DNA of 64,000 nucleotides from Chryseobacterium balustinum. GTDB taxonomy: Bacteria > Bacteroidota > Bacteroidia > Flavobacteriales > Weeksellaceae. Location of the stretch: NCBI RefSeq assembly GCF_900168205.1, contig NZ_FUZE01000006.1, forward strand, positions 124,001-188,000, in the 5' to 3' direction. Position 1 is the stretch's first letter. Each line of letters begins with the position of its first letter. The translations under genes and the position numbers were made by a program. Below the pieces are notes generated by a model. It did no database searches. It was not told the DNA's origin and saw only the letters and a list, made by a program, of their open reading frames with translations. This document shows positions 52,891-60,616 of this stretch, piece after piece.

Positions 52891-53631
52891 ATGAAAACTG
52901 ATCACAATAAAAACATAGAAACTTTAAAAGAACTTATTGATAGCAAAGACCTTATACCCAATGTGTCGGTTGACTGCACTATTTTTGGGTTTCATGATAA
53001 TATCCTGAAAGTCTTACTATTAAAATACCACGATCTTAATTTGTATTCTCTTCCCGGTGGTTTTGTTTTTATAGATGAAGATTTAAGAGAAGCGGCAGAT
53101 CGTGTTTTGTATGAAAGAACACATCTTAAAGGTTTATTTTTAGAGCAGTTTCATACTTTTGGAAGACTGAACAGAACGGAAAATAATGTTCACAAAACAT
53201 TAATCAATAATAAAGGTTTAGATGTTCCTAAAGATCACTGGATTTTACAAAGATTTATCACAGTTGGATACTGTAGTCTGATTGATTTTACGATGGCAAA
53301 TACTTTTCCCGATGCTTTTAACGAATCTTGCGCATGGTTTGAAGTAAATAAACTTCCACAAATGGCATTTGATCACGACAGAGTAATTGCTGAAGGATTA
53401 GAATATCTGCGAAAAAATATCGATACTCAAGTTGCAGCAAGTAATTTATTGCCTGAAAAATTTACGATGAAAGATTTACAGTCGTTGTATGAAACCATTT
53501 TGGGTGAAAAATTCAGACGAAATAACTTCCAACGTAAAATATTAAGTACTAATTCTTTGGAAAGAATGGAGAAATTATTCGATGGTTCTGCAAATAAAGC
53601 TCCTTATCTCTATAAATTCATCACAAAGTAG
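52891..53631 (+). CDS. Nudix-fold sugar-responsive regulator (NrtR/AraR-like)
   Basis: The N-terminal Nudix domain (about 20-160) keeps the frame of the Nudix box (GFVFIDEDLREAADRVLYERTHL) but lacks the catalytic Glu pair: REUxEE has become RVLYER, so hydrolysis is unlikely. The C-terminal part is a winged helix: FTMKDLQSLYETILGEKFRRNNFQRKILS. This is the NrtR family architecture. In Bacteroidetes, members such as AraR sense sugars. Here it probably represses the glucan locus, with the palindromes at 51525 and 51653 as operators. That is inferred from position. 246 residues. Confidence 0.88.
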   Translation: MKTDHNKNIETLKELIDSKDLIPNVSVDCTIFGFHDNILKVLLLKYHDLNLYSLPGGFVFIDEDLREAADRVLYERTHLKGLFLEQFHTFGRLNRTENNVHKTLINNKGLDVPKDHWILQRFITVGYCSLIDFTMANTFPDAFNESCAWFEVNKLPQMAFDHDRVIAEGLEYLRKNIDTQVAASNLLPEKFTMKDLQSLYETILGEKFRRNNFQRKILSTNSLERMEKLFDGSANKAPYLYKFITK

Positions 53632-53703
53632 TTTTTTCTTTCTTTAGAGAAGTTTTCTTTTCAGCATTGCGAAAAAATCTTATTTTTAGGAAAATTAAAT
53701 TAC

Positions 53704-54882
53704 ATGTCATATTATCCTCTTACAAGCATTCCCGATTATTATGGAATTGATGCTTTACTTACCGAAGAACACAAGCTTATCCGTCAATCTGTAAGAGATT
53801 GGGTGGAGAGTTTTGTAATGCCAAATATTGATGAAGCAGCTCAGAATCATACCGATCTGCCGAATTTGATGAAAGAATTGGGGAAAATTGGTGCTTTAGG
53901 ACCATACATTCCTCAAGAATACGGTGGTTCTGGTCTTGATCAGATTTCTTATGGTTTGATTATGCAGGAATTGGAAAGAGGAGATTCTGCGGTACGTTCT
54001 GCAGCATCTGTACAAAGTTCTTTGGTGATGTTCCCGATCAATGAGTTCGGTTCTGAAGAACAAAAAAGAAAATACTTACCCAAGTTAGCTTCGGGTGAGA
54101 TGATAGGATCTTTCGGTCTTACAGAGCCTAATCATGGTTCAGATCCAAGTTCTATGGAAACTTATTTTAAAGATATGGGAGATCATTATCTTTTGAATGG
54201 GGCTAAAATGTGGATCACCAATTCTCCATTGTGCGATATTGCAGTAATTTGGGCTAAAAATGAAGAAGGAAAAGTACAGGGATTAATCGTTGAAAGAGGA
54301 ATGGAAGGTTTTACCACTCCAGAAACTCACAATAAATGGAGCTTAAGAGCTTCTAAAACTGGCGAGTTAGTCTTCAATGATGTGAAAGTGCCTAAAGAGA
54401 ACTTACTTCCTAATGTAACAGGATTAAAAGGACCATTGTCTTGCTTAAATTCTGCGAGATACGGAATTTCGTGGGGTGTAATCGGCGCAGCAATCGACTG
54501 TTATTGTACAGCTGTTCAGTATTCTAAAGAAAGAAAGCAATTCGGAAAAGCAATCGGCGGATTCCAGTTACAACAGAAAAAATTGGCGGAATTTTTAACT
54601 GAAATCACTAAAGCTCAGTTGCTTTGCTTACAGTTAGGAAATTTGAAAAATGACCACAAAGCAAGTCCGGCTCAAATTTCTATGGCGAAGAGAAATAATG
54701 TAAAAATGGCAATCGATATTGCAAGAGAATCACGTCAGATTCTTGGTGGAATGGGAATTATGGGAGAATTCCCAATGATGCGTCATGCTGCAAACCTAGA
54801 ATCCGTAATTACTTACGAAGGAACACACGACGTTCATTTGCTGATTACAGGTCTTGATATTACAGGAATTAACGCTTTTTAG
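53704..54882 (+). CDS. Acyl-CoA dehydrogenase, glutaryl-CoA dehydrogenase-like
   Basis: A 392-residue flavoenzyme. MQELERGDSAVRSAASVQSS is the N-terminal helical part of the glutaryl-CoA dehydrogenase group. FGLTEPNHGSDPSSM is the FAD-binding segment, YSKERKQFGKAIGGFQLQQ the C-terminal domain helix, and the catalytic Glu is in ITYEGTHDVHL. It oxidises glutaryl-CoA to crotonyl-CoA (lysine/tryptophan breakdown) or a related acyl-CoA. FAD-dependent, cytoplasmic. It stands alone and ends at a strong terminator. Confidence 0.92.
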   Translation: MSYYPLTSIPDYYGIDALLTEEHKLIRQSVRDWVESFVMPNIDEAAQNHTDLPNLMKELGKIGALGPYIPQEYGGSGLDQISYGLIMQELERGDSAVRSAASVQSSLVMFPINEFGSEEQKRKYLPKLASGEMIGSFGLTEPNHGSDPSSMETYFKDMGDHYLLNGAKMWITNSPLCDIAVIWAKNEEGKVQGLIVERGMEGFTTPETHNKWSLRASKTGELVFNDVKVPKENLLPNVTGLKGPLSCLNSARYGISWGVIGAAIDCYCTAVQYSKERKQFGKAIGGFQLQQKKLAEFLTEITKAQLLCLQLGNLKNDHKASPAQISMAKRNNVKMAIDIARESRQILGGMGIMGEFPMMRHAANLESVITYEGTHDVHLLITGLDITGINAF

Positions 54883-54901
54883 ACTAAAATAATATCTTCT
54901 T

Positions 54902-54938
54902 AAAACCTCACAGGTTTCTAAAACCTGTGAGGTTTTTT
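54902..54938. terminator. Bidirectional terminator
   Basis: AAAACCTCACAGGTTT is perfectly complementary to AAACCTGTGAGGTTTT around CTA, with T-run after. It lies between convergent genes. Confidence 0.92.
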
Positions 54939-54982
54939 GTACTTCTAAAATTAATTTTTCCGCTCTATTAACTTCGGTCAAA

Positions 54983-57682
54983 TTAATAATTATAATTTTT
55001 TATATTTTCTAGGAAACTGATTTCAGGATTCAGAATTTCATATATTAAATTTTGAATAGAAACCATAGCATCATCAAGACTCCCTTGAGCAAACTCTAAT
55101 GATACTACTCCTTTTTTTGCATCGGCAAAACTCCAAATTCCGGTTTCTACGGAAAATCCCCAAAATTCCGGTAAACTTTGTATCACATATTGGTACAAGC
55201 AAAGCTGCATCGCCTGTTTTCTGTCACTGTTTTGGAAGTAATCTGATTTGTTTAAATCATCAATTTTTACGGTAAGATTTTTGGTTTTTGCAGTTTTATA
55301 ATCGATAATTCTGATTGTCCCGTTTAGCCTGTCAATTCTGTCAATGAAACCAAAGAAAGAAACCTTGTCAGATTTGTCTTCATTCAGATAAAAATCTACT
55401 CCTTCAAATCTTCTTTCAATATCAATTATTTCTAAAGAATTACCTGCTTTTATCAATTCCAAATCGTGGTTTAGAATATTCTCAATTACTTTTTTAGCAA
55501 TGGCTTTATGGATGTAGTTCATCCCTTTATTATAAAACTCAGGTTGATGTTTTAGCTTCTCAATTGCAATATTTATAAATTCATCTATTCGTTTAATTGA
55601 ATTCTGTAAATCGTTTAATTTTAAAACCTTACCTTTTAATACTTCATATACTTCTTGAAGCGTATAATGAACTAGATTTCCGTAATTTCTAATCGATAAT
55701 TCTTCTTCAATTTCATCTGCTTCAGAAGTATTTAAAATCTTTGAAAGATAAAAATCAATCGGATTATAGAGATAGCTCGTCAAGTGTGAAGCTGAAACTT
55801 TTTCTTTCCATTTTAAAAGTTGTTGCTGCACAATTTCGGTTTTAAAAACTTCGATAGGCTGACTTAAAATAGGCTCTGAAGAATTTTCAACAATAACATG
55901 CTCGATAAGATGAGAGCTTTCCATTTCGATCTGAGTAATAAACCTACTCTTTTCTCCCGTATTTACTCCCGAACTCAAAGCATTAAAAAGTAAGTGTACA
56001 TTTTGTGCATCCTGAATCAAACGATAAAAGTGGTAAGCATAAATACTGTCATTTTCAAGAAAAGTATGCAAATCAAAATATCTTCTTATATCGAAAGGAA
56101 TATAGGTGTTTTGCGAGTTTCCGAGCGGTAATTTGCCTTCATTAACAGACAGAAGAATTACATTTTCAAAATTTAAAAGACGGGTTTCTAAAAGTCCCAT
56201 TACCTGAAGCCCTTTCAATGGTTCACCTTGGAAATCTATGCTTTCTGAATTAATGTGCTGGTTAATTAGAATTTCAAGCGTTTCCATCTTAATTCTAAAA
56301 CCATAAGGTGTAATCTGGTTTTTAATGATTCTGAATGCGTTTTCAAAATGAGAAACGTTTTCATACTGAATATCATCCAGTTCAAGCCATTTAATCTTTT
56401 TACAAAATGCTATAAGATCATCCAAAAACTGATACACAGAATCTGCTTTCTGAAGTAGATTGAAATACGAAAGACTCCCCAAAAGCTCAGTCAAAAGCTT
56501 CTGAGAAATATATACGATATTTCTCTCTTCTATTTTAGATTTAAAATCATTAATAATATTTTCGTCGTCATCAGATTTCGGAAGCTCTTCTAAAATTGGA
56601 TAAACATCACGATAATAATACGAAGACTTGCTCTTTTCAAGCTGTTTTTGAAGATAGAAAAGCTGCTTTACGGCATTTGAAAAAGAAAGATTTTTCAGCG
56701 GAAAACCCATCGTAATATTTAGATTTTCAACTTCATGCATTACATCCAGACTTGCAGGAAGAAGGTTTTCATCAAGTAAAACAACCGCCGTATTCGTAAA
56801 TGTTTTATTATTAATATTTTTAAATAATTCCGGTAAAATTTTGGTTTGCGTTACATTACCTGAAACTTCGTAGACTTTTATGTTTTTAGGCTGGTTAAAG
56901 TCATCCTCAATCCAATTGAAAGCTCTGTTATCATCAAATTCTTTCCACATTTTATGATTTCTGAGAAACTTTCCCGCCTCCTGTCTTTCGTCATCAAAAT
57001 AATATTTATCTCCCTGAAAAAAACACTGCGCTTTGTTCCATTGCAAAAGACCTCTCACCAGTTTTTCTTCAACCGGAGTGAATGCATTAAAACCACAAAA
57101 AACAAAATTCTCAGTATTATTTTTTGCAAACTCTCCTATTTTGGCTTTGGCAGATTCGTGAATCATTCCGGGAGTTGCCCAGTTTTTTTCTTTTAATTTC
57201 TCCTTTAAAACAGGGAGGAAAACATTCATATTCCTCCAAAAATTCAGGAATTTTTTTCGTGGAACTTCATCGTCGTCACCCAAATCCTGCGCCCATTCTT
57301 TAATACGTTCTTCATCAAACATATATTGCAAAACGGCTTCATCAGAATCTGAAAATTTTAAAATATCATCCCAATCTTTCTGAAGCGTAGGAAACCATTT
57401 TAAAAATTCAGAAAAATCGTCGTTTGGAATAAGGTTTAAACTTTTATAAACATCAAATGCAAAAAGCCACAGAGAAATCCCCTGAATCGTCTGTTGATCT
57501 ACAATATTGATAATCAGTTCCTCAATCGTATAAAAATTAGGAAGAAATCCTGAATAATTATTTTCTTCTAAAATCTGACGTATAAAAACAATGGGTCTTT
57601 TACCGGGAAGAACAATGTTAAATTGCGATAAATCAGTGTTTTGAATTAATAATTCATCGATGATTTTGTTTAGAAATTTCAA
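54983..57682 (-). CDS. PD-(D/E)XK nuclease, AddB-like (recombination)
   Basis: The start is a TTG that overlaps the stop of the DUF922 gene (TTGA). The large N-terminal part (to about residue 600) resembles an inactivated SF1 helicase: no Walker A lysine is found, but ALSSGVNTGEKSRFI and VILLSVNEGKLPLGNSQN have the AddB-like order. The C-terminal nuclease has YGNLVHYTLQEVYEVL, FFGFIDRIDRLNGTIRIIDYKTAK (Asp then DYK) and QAMQLCLYQYVIQS. It should work with an AddA/UvrD-type helicase in double-strand break processing; no such gene is in the window. Confidence 0.85.
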   Translation of the reverse strand: MKFLNKIIDELLIQNTDLSQFNIVLPGKRPIVFIRQILEENNYSGFLPNFYTIEELIINIVDQQTIQGISLWLFAFDVYKSLNLIPNDDFSEFLKWFPTLQKDWDDILKFSDSDEAVLQYMFDEERIKEWAQDLGDDDEVPRKKFLNFWRNMNVFLPVLKEKLKEKNWATPGMIHESAKAKIGEFAKNNTENFVFCGFNAFTPVEEKLVRGLLQWNKAQCFFQGDKYYFDDERQEAGKFLRNHKMWKEFDDNRAFNWIEDDFNQPKNIKVYEVSGNVTQTKILPELFKNINNKTFTNTAVVLLDENLLPASLDVMHEVENLNITMGFPLKNLSFSNAVKQLFYLQKQLEKSKSSYYYRDVYPILEELPKSDDDENIINDFKSKIEERNIVYISQKLLTELLGSLSYFNLLQKADSVYQFLDDLIAFCKKIKWLELDDIQYENVSHFENAFRIIKNQITPYGFRIKMETLEILINQHINSESIDFQGEPLKGLQVMGLLETRLLNFENVILLSVNEGKLPLGNSQNTYIPFDIRRYFDLHTFLENDSIYAYHFYRLIQDAQNVHLLFNALSSGVNTGEKSRFITQIEMESSHLIEHVIVENSSEPILSQPIEVFKTEIVQQQLLKWKEKVSASHLTSYLYNPIDFYLSKILNTSEADEIEEELSIRNYGNLVHYTLQEVYEVLKGKVLKLNDLQNSIKRIDEFINIAIEKLKHQPEFYNKGMNYIHKAIAKKVIENILNHDLELIKAGNSLEIIDIERRFEGVDFYLNEDKSDKVSFFGFIDRIDRLNGTIRIIDYKTAKTKNLTVKIDDLNKSDYFQNSDRKQAMQLCLYQYVIQSLPEFWGFSVETGIWSFADAKKGVVSLEFAQGSLDDAMVSIQNLIYEILNPEISFLENIKNYNY

Positions 57683-58215
57683 ATTTTCTGGTAGTTTTTT
57701 AGTTTTTCAAGTTCTTCGCTAATTAAAATATTATATTCTGCTTGCTTTTCTTTATTCATTCCATGTTCGGTTACACGGTCATAGTCAGCCTGAAAGCTTT
57801 TGTATTCGGAAGAGATTTTAGCGTAAATTGTTTTGAAAAACTTATTGTAATCAGCAGTCGTTTTTATTTTTTCTGAAACTTCCTTTCTGAGTTTTCTGGC
57901 GTGAATTTCAGCAATATCGAAGTGTTTCTGTTCATGAACCAATACATAATCATTGATTCTTTTAACGTCTTTCCATGATTTGTTTTCATTAAAAACCGTT
58001 TGAATATTTATTTTCACAGGAACTTTAGGGTCACTCGATGTAGTTGCTGAAAACTCCCAACCGCAATGGGTGTAGGCTACAACTGTTGAACCGCCCAGAT
58101 TATTGGTTTTGCTTTTAAAATTATCCCAAACCAACTTCTGATTTTCGCTCCAGTTGATATTTTGAGCCGATACAATATTGAAAATCAATACAAAACCTAT
58201 TAAAAAAAACTTCAT
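57679..58215 (-). CDS. Exported DUF922 protein (putative zinc peptidase)
   Basis: A signal peptide (MKFFLIGFVLIFNIVSAQ) precedes a DUF922 domain of about 160 residues. It has INWSENQKLVWDNFKSK near its start and the metal motif LVHEQKHFDIAEIHAR (HExxH), followed by a helical tail. DUF922 proteins are described as secreted Zn-dependent proteases from their motif; substrates are unknown. It is coupled to the downstream AddB-like gene by a 4-nt overlap and to the upstream lipoprotein by one base. Confidence 0.85.
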   Translation of the reverse strand: MKFFLIGFVLIFNIVSAQNINWSENQKLVWDNFKSKTNNLGGSTVVAYTHCGWEFSATTSSDPKVPVKINIQTVFNENKSWKDVKRINDYVLVHEQKHFDIAEIHARKLRKEVSEKIKTTADYNKFFKTIYAKISSEYKSFQADYDRVTEHGMNKEKQAEYNILISEELEKLKNYQKI

Positions 58216-58622
58216 TATTCCACTACAATTGTTTTTGTGATCCAGTTGTTATTACCATTCCAAAATCTGAATGTGTAATTTCCTTTTTTTCTTGGACTAA
58301 AATTAATCTGATTTGCTGATTTATGATTTGCCTGCGAACACATCCCATTGGTAAGGTATTGATAAGCGGTAACATCTCTGTCAAATTCTCCAGTATGAAC
58401 GTAATCGTATCCATAGAATCCTCTACAAGTTGATGCGTACGTAGAATAGGTTCTGATGCTTTGAACTGAGAAAACGCTCATCGTATCGCTAACGATTTTC
58501 ACACTGTCAATCTTTACTTTATCTACAGATTCTATCGTCTGATAATCATCATCATCTTTACATGAAGTAAAAAAAACACCTAAAACTGCCGCAGCAAAAC
58601 TTATTTTTAATAGAGATTTCAT
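58215..58622 (-). CDS. Lipoprotein of unknown function
   Basis: Lipobox FFTSC is followed by the acidic KDDDD typical of surface-exported Bacteroidetes lipoproteins (a retention/export-like signal with Lys-Asp-Asp). The mature part is about 115 residues, with two Cys (STCRGFYGYD, NGMCSQANHK), and a closing beta pair ending in GNNNWITKTIVVE. It looks like a small Ig-like or DUF domain without enzyme motifs. It is the first gene of the three-gene run ending with the AddB-like gene. Confidence 0.75.
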   Translation of the reverse strand: MKSLLKISFAAAVLGVFFTSCKDDDDYQTIESVDKVKIDSVKIVSDTMSVFSVQSIRTYSTYASTCRGFYGYDYVHTGEFDRDVTAYQYLTNGMCSQANHKSANQINFSPRKKGNYTFRFWNGNNNWITKTIVVE

Positions 58623-58686
58623 GATGTTGGATTTTGATCGTTTGGAAAGATAAATTTAGTGAAAATAAATACGAATTAACATATTT

Positions 58687-59322
58687 TTAAGAATTAAAAT
58701 TACCTTTTGAAAGATAAACAACCTTTTTAGTGTCAAAAAACTCTTCGTCGAAGTAGTTTTTAAGACTGAAAAGTTCACATTTCAAACCGGCAAGTTCTTC
58801 AGCCAAATCTCCGCCTTTTAGATATAAAACTCCGTTATGTTTTGCATTTAATTGTTCTTTTTCAAATTTACCTTTCAGCCATCTTAAAAATTCAGGCATT
58901 TGAGTAACGGCGCGACTTACCACGAAATGGAATTTTTCTTTTACTTTTTCTGCCCTTCCGTGAATGGCTGTAAGATTTGATAATCCAACACCTTCTGCAA
59001 CAGCATTTACCACTGTAATCTTCTTGCCAATAGAATCGATTAAAGTAAACTGAGTTTCCGGAAACAAAATTGCCAAAGGAATTCCTGGAAAACCACCACC
59101 TGTTCCCACGTCTAAAACTTTTGTTCCGGGGGCGAATTCCATGATTTTTGCGATGCCTAAAGAATGCAGAATATGCTTCTCATAAAGAGATTCCATATCT
59201 TTTCGGGAGATGACGTTTATTTTCTCGTTCCATTCTCCATACAGACTTTCAAGCTTTGTAAACTGCTCGATTTGTTTCTCTGTAAGATCCGGAAAATATT
59301 TTTGAATGATTGCTATCGACAT
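58687..59322 (-). CDS. rsmG: 16S rRNA (guanine-N7) methyltransferase RsmG
   Basis: Start is the ATG at 59322 (MSIAIIQKYFPDLTE). The 211-residue protein is RsmG (GidB): LYGEWNEKINVISRKDMESLYEKHILHSLG, SAM-binding VLDVGTGGGFPGIPLAIL, and HFVVSRAVTQMPEFL. It methylates G527 (E. coli numbering) in the 530 loop of 16S rRNA. It has its own promoter and lies back-to-back with the aminotransferase gene. Confidence 0.95.
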   Translation of the reverse strand: MSIAIIQKYFPDLTEKQIEQFTKLESLYGEWNEKINVISRKDMESLYEKHILHSLGIAKIMEFAPGTKVLDVGTGGGFPGIPLAILFPETQFTLIDSIGKKITVVNAVAEGVGLSNLTAIHGRAEKVKEKFHFVVSRAVTQMPEFLRWLKGKFEKEQLNAKHNGVLYLKGGDLAEELAGLKCELFSLKNYFDEEFFDTKKVVYLSKGNFNS

Positions 59323-59340
59323 AAAACTAATTATAAAGCG

Positions 59341-59348
59341 CAAAAATA
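59341..59348 (-). promoter_or_regulatory. Bacteroidetes-type promoter of rsmG (-7 box TATTTTTG)
   Basis: An exact TAnnTTTG on the minus strand, 19 nt before the ATG at 59322. Confidence 0.6.
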
Positions 59349-59385
59349 AGTTTTATTAACAGTTTATTCAAATTAAGTTTTTATA

Positions 59386-59393
59386 TATATTTG
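59386..59393 (+). promoter_or_regulatory. Bacteroidetes-type promoter of the aminotransferase (-7 box TATATTTG)
   Basis: An exact TAnnTTTG on the plus strand, 22 nt before the ATG at 59415. A possible TTG start at 59391 falls in this box and is rejected. Confidence 0.65.
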
Positions 59394-59414
59394 TTAAAAA
59401 GACAAAAAGAATAC

Positions 59415-60608
59415 ATGAATAAACTTTCAGACAGAGTAAACAGGTTGGGTTACTCACAGACATTCGTCATGTCAAACAAAGCTAGAGAGATGAAAGCCAG
59501 CGGAGTAGATGTGATTTCTTTAACATTGGGTGAACCCGATTTTGATGTTCCCGACAACATCAAAGAAGCTGCTTTTACGGCAATCAATGAAAATTACAGC
59601 CACTACTCTCCTGTTCCGGGATTTTTAGAACTTCGTCAGGCAATTTCTGAAAAACTAAAAAGAGACAATCAACTCGATTATAAACCTACACAAATCTGTG
59701 TTTCAAACGGTGCTAAACAAGCAATTATTAATGTTTTAGCAGCTATTATCAATGATGGAGATGAAGTAATCCTTCCTACTCCTTTCTGGGTAAGCTATGA
59801 TGAAATGGTAAAAATGATGGGTGGGAATTCTGTGATGCTTCCCACTTCTTATATTACCGATTTTAAAATCACGGCAGAACAGCTTGATGAAGCGATTAAC
59901 GAAAAAACAAAAGCTGTTCTTTTCAGCTCGCCTTGTAATCCTTCAGGTGGATATTATACGTATGATGAATTGAAATCCTTAGCAAAAGTTATTGCTAAAT
60001 ATCCTCATGTAACGGTAATTTCTGACGAAATCTACGAATATATTAATTACGAAACTAAAACCACATCCATCGCTCAGTTTCCGGAAGTTTACGAGCAGAC
60101 CGCTGTAATCAACGGAATGTCTAAAGCTTTTGCAATGACAGGCTGGAGAATCGGTTATTCTGCTTGTCCGGAATGGTTGGCAAAAGCTTGTGAAAAAATT
60201 CAGGGACAAATGACGAGCGGAGCGAATACTGTTGCTCAGAGAGCTTCAATTGTTGCTTTAAAGACTGATCCTTCAGAATATAAATACATGATTGATGCTT
60301 TCAAAACAAGAAGAGATCTTGTGTACAGTTTGATGAAGGAAATTCCTGGATTTAAAGTACTTTTACCGAAAGCTGCCTTCTATTTCTTCCCAGATATTTC
60401 TCATTATATCGGAAAAACATTAGACGGAACTGAAATAAAAGATGCCGATGATTTTGCCATGTTTATTTTAGAAAATGCTCATGTAGGTTGTGTTGGTGGA
60501 GTTTCATTCGGAAGTCCGGAATGTATCAGATTTTCTTATGCAGCTTCTGAAGAAGAATTAAGAGAAGCGATGAGAAGAATAAAAGAATTATTAGAAAAAT
60601 TTAATTAA
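59415..60608 (+). CDS. Aspartate aminotransferase (type I PLP enzyme)
   Basis: Start is the ATG at 59415. The 397-residue protein has SLTLGEPDFDVPDNIKEA at its N-terminal arm, SNGAKQAIINVLAAI (cofactor phosphate loop), SSPCNPSGGYYTYDE, VISDEIYEY, and the Schiff-base Lys in NGMSKAFAMTGWRIGYSA. The final Arg is in SPECIRFSYAASEEEL. This group transfers the amino group between aspartate and 2-oxoglutarate. The M16 peptidase gene starts 9 nt downstream and is likely cotranscribed. Confidence 0.93.
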   Translation: MNKLSDRVNRLGYSQTFVMSNKAREMKASGVDVISLTLGEPDFDVPDNIKEAAFTAINENYSHYSPVPGFLELRQAISEKLKRDNQLDYKPTQICVSNGAKQAIINVLAAIINDGDEVILPTPFWVSYDEMVKMMGGNSVMLPTSYITDFKITAEQLDEAINEKTKAVLFSSPCNPSGGYYTYDELKSLAKVIAKYPHVTVISDEIYEYINYETKTTSIAQFPEVYEQTAVINGMSKAFAMTGWRIGYSACPEWLAKACEKIQGQMTSGANTVAQRASIVALKTDPSEYKYMIDAFKTRRDLVYSLMKEIPGFKVLLPKAAFYFFPDISHYIGKTLDGTEIKDADDFAMFILENAHVGCVGGVSFGSPECIRFSYAASEEELREAMRRIKELLEKFN

Positions 60609-60616
60609 AAACAACC

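Larger units (their letters stand above)
40864..53631. other. Beta-glucan utilisation locus (PUL)
   Basis: Minus strand: SusC, SusD, GH30, GH3, GH16 and GH30, in transcription order, ending at 40864. Plus strand: MFS transporter and Nudix-type regulator. GH30 + GH3 + GH16 with SusCD indicates beta-1,6/beta-1,3-glucan, as in laminarin or fungal cell wall glucan. The substrate is inferred from families. Confidence 0.8.
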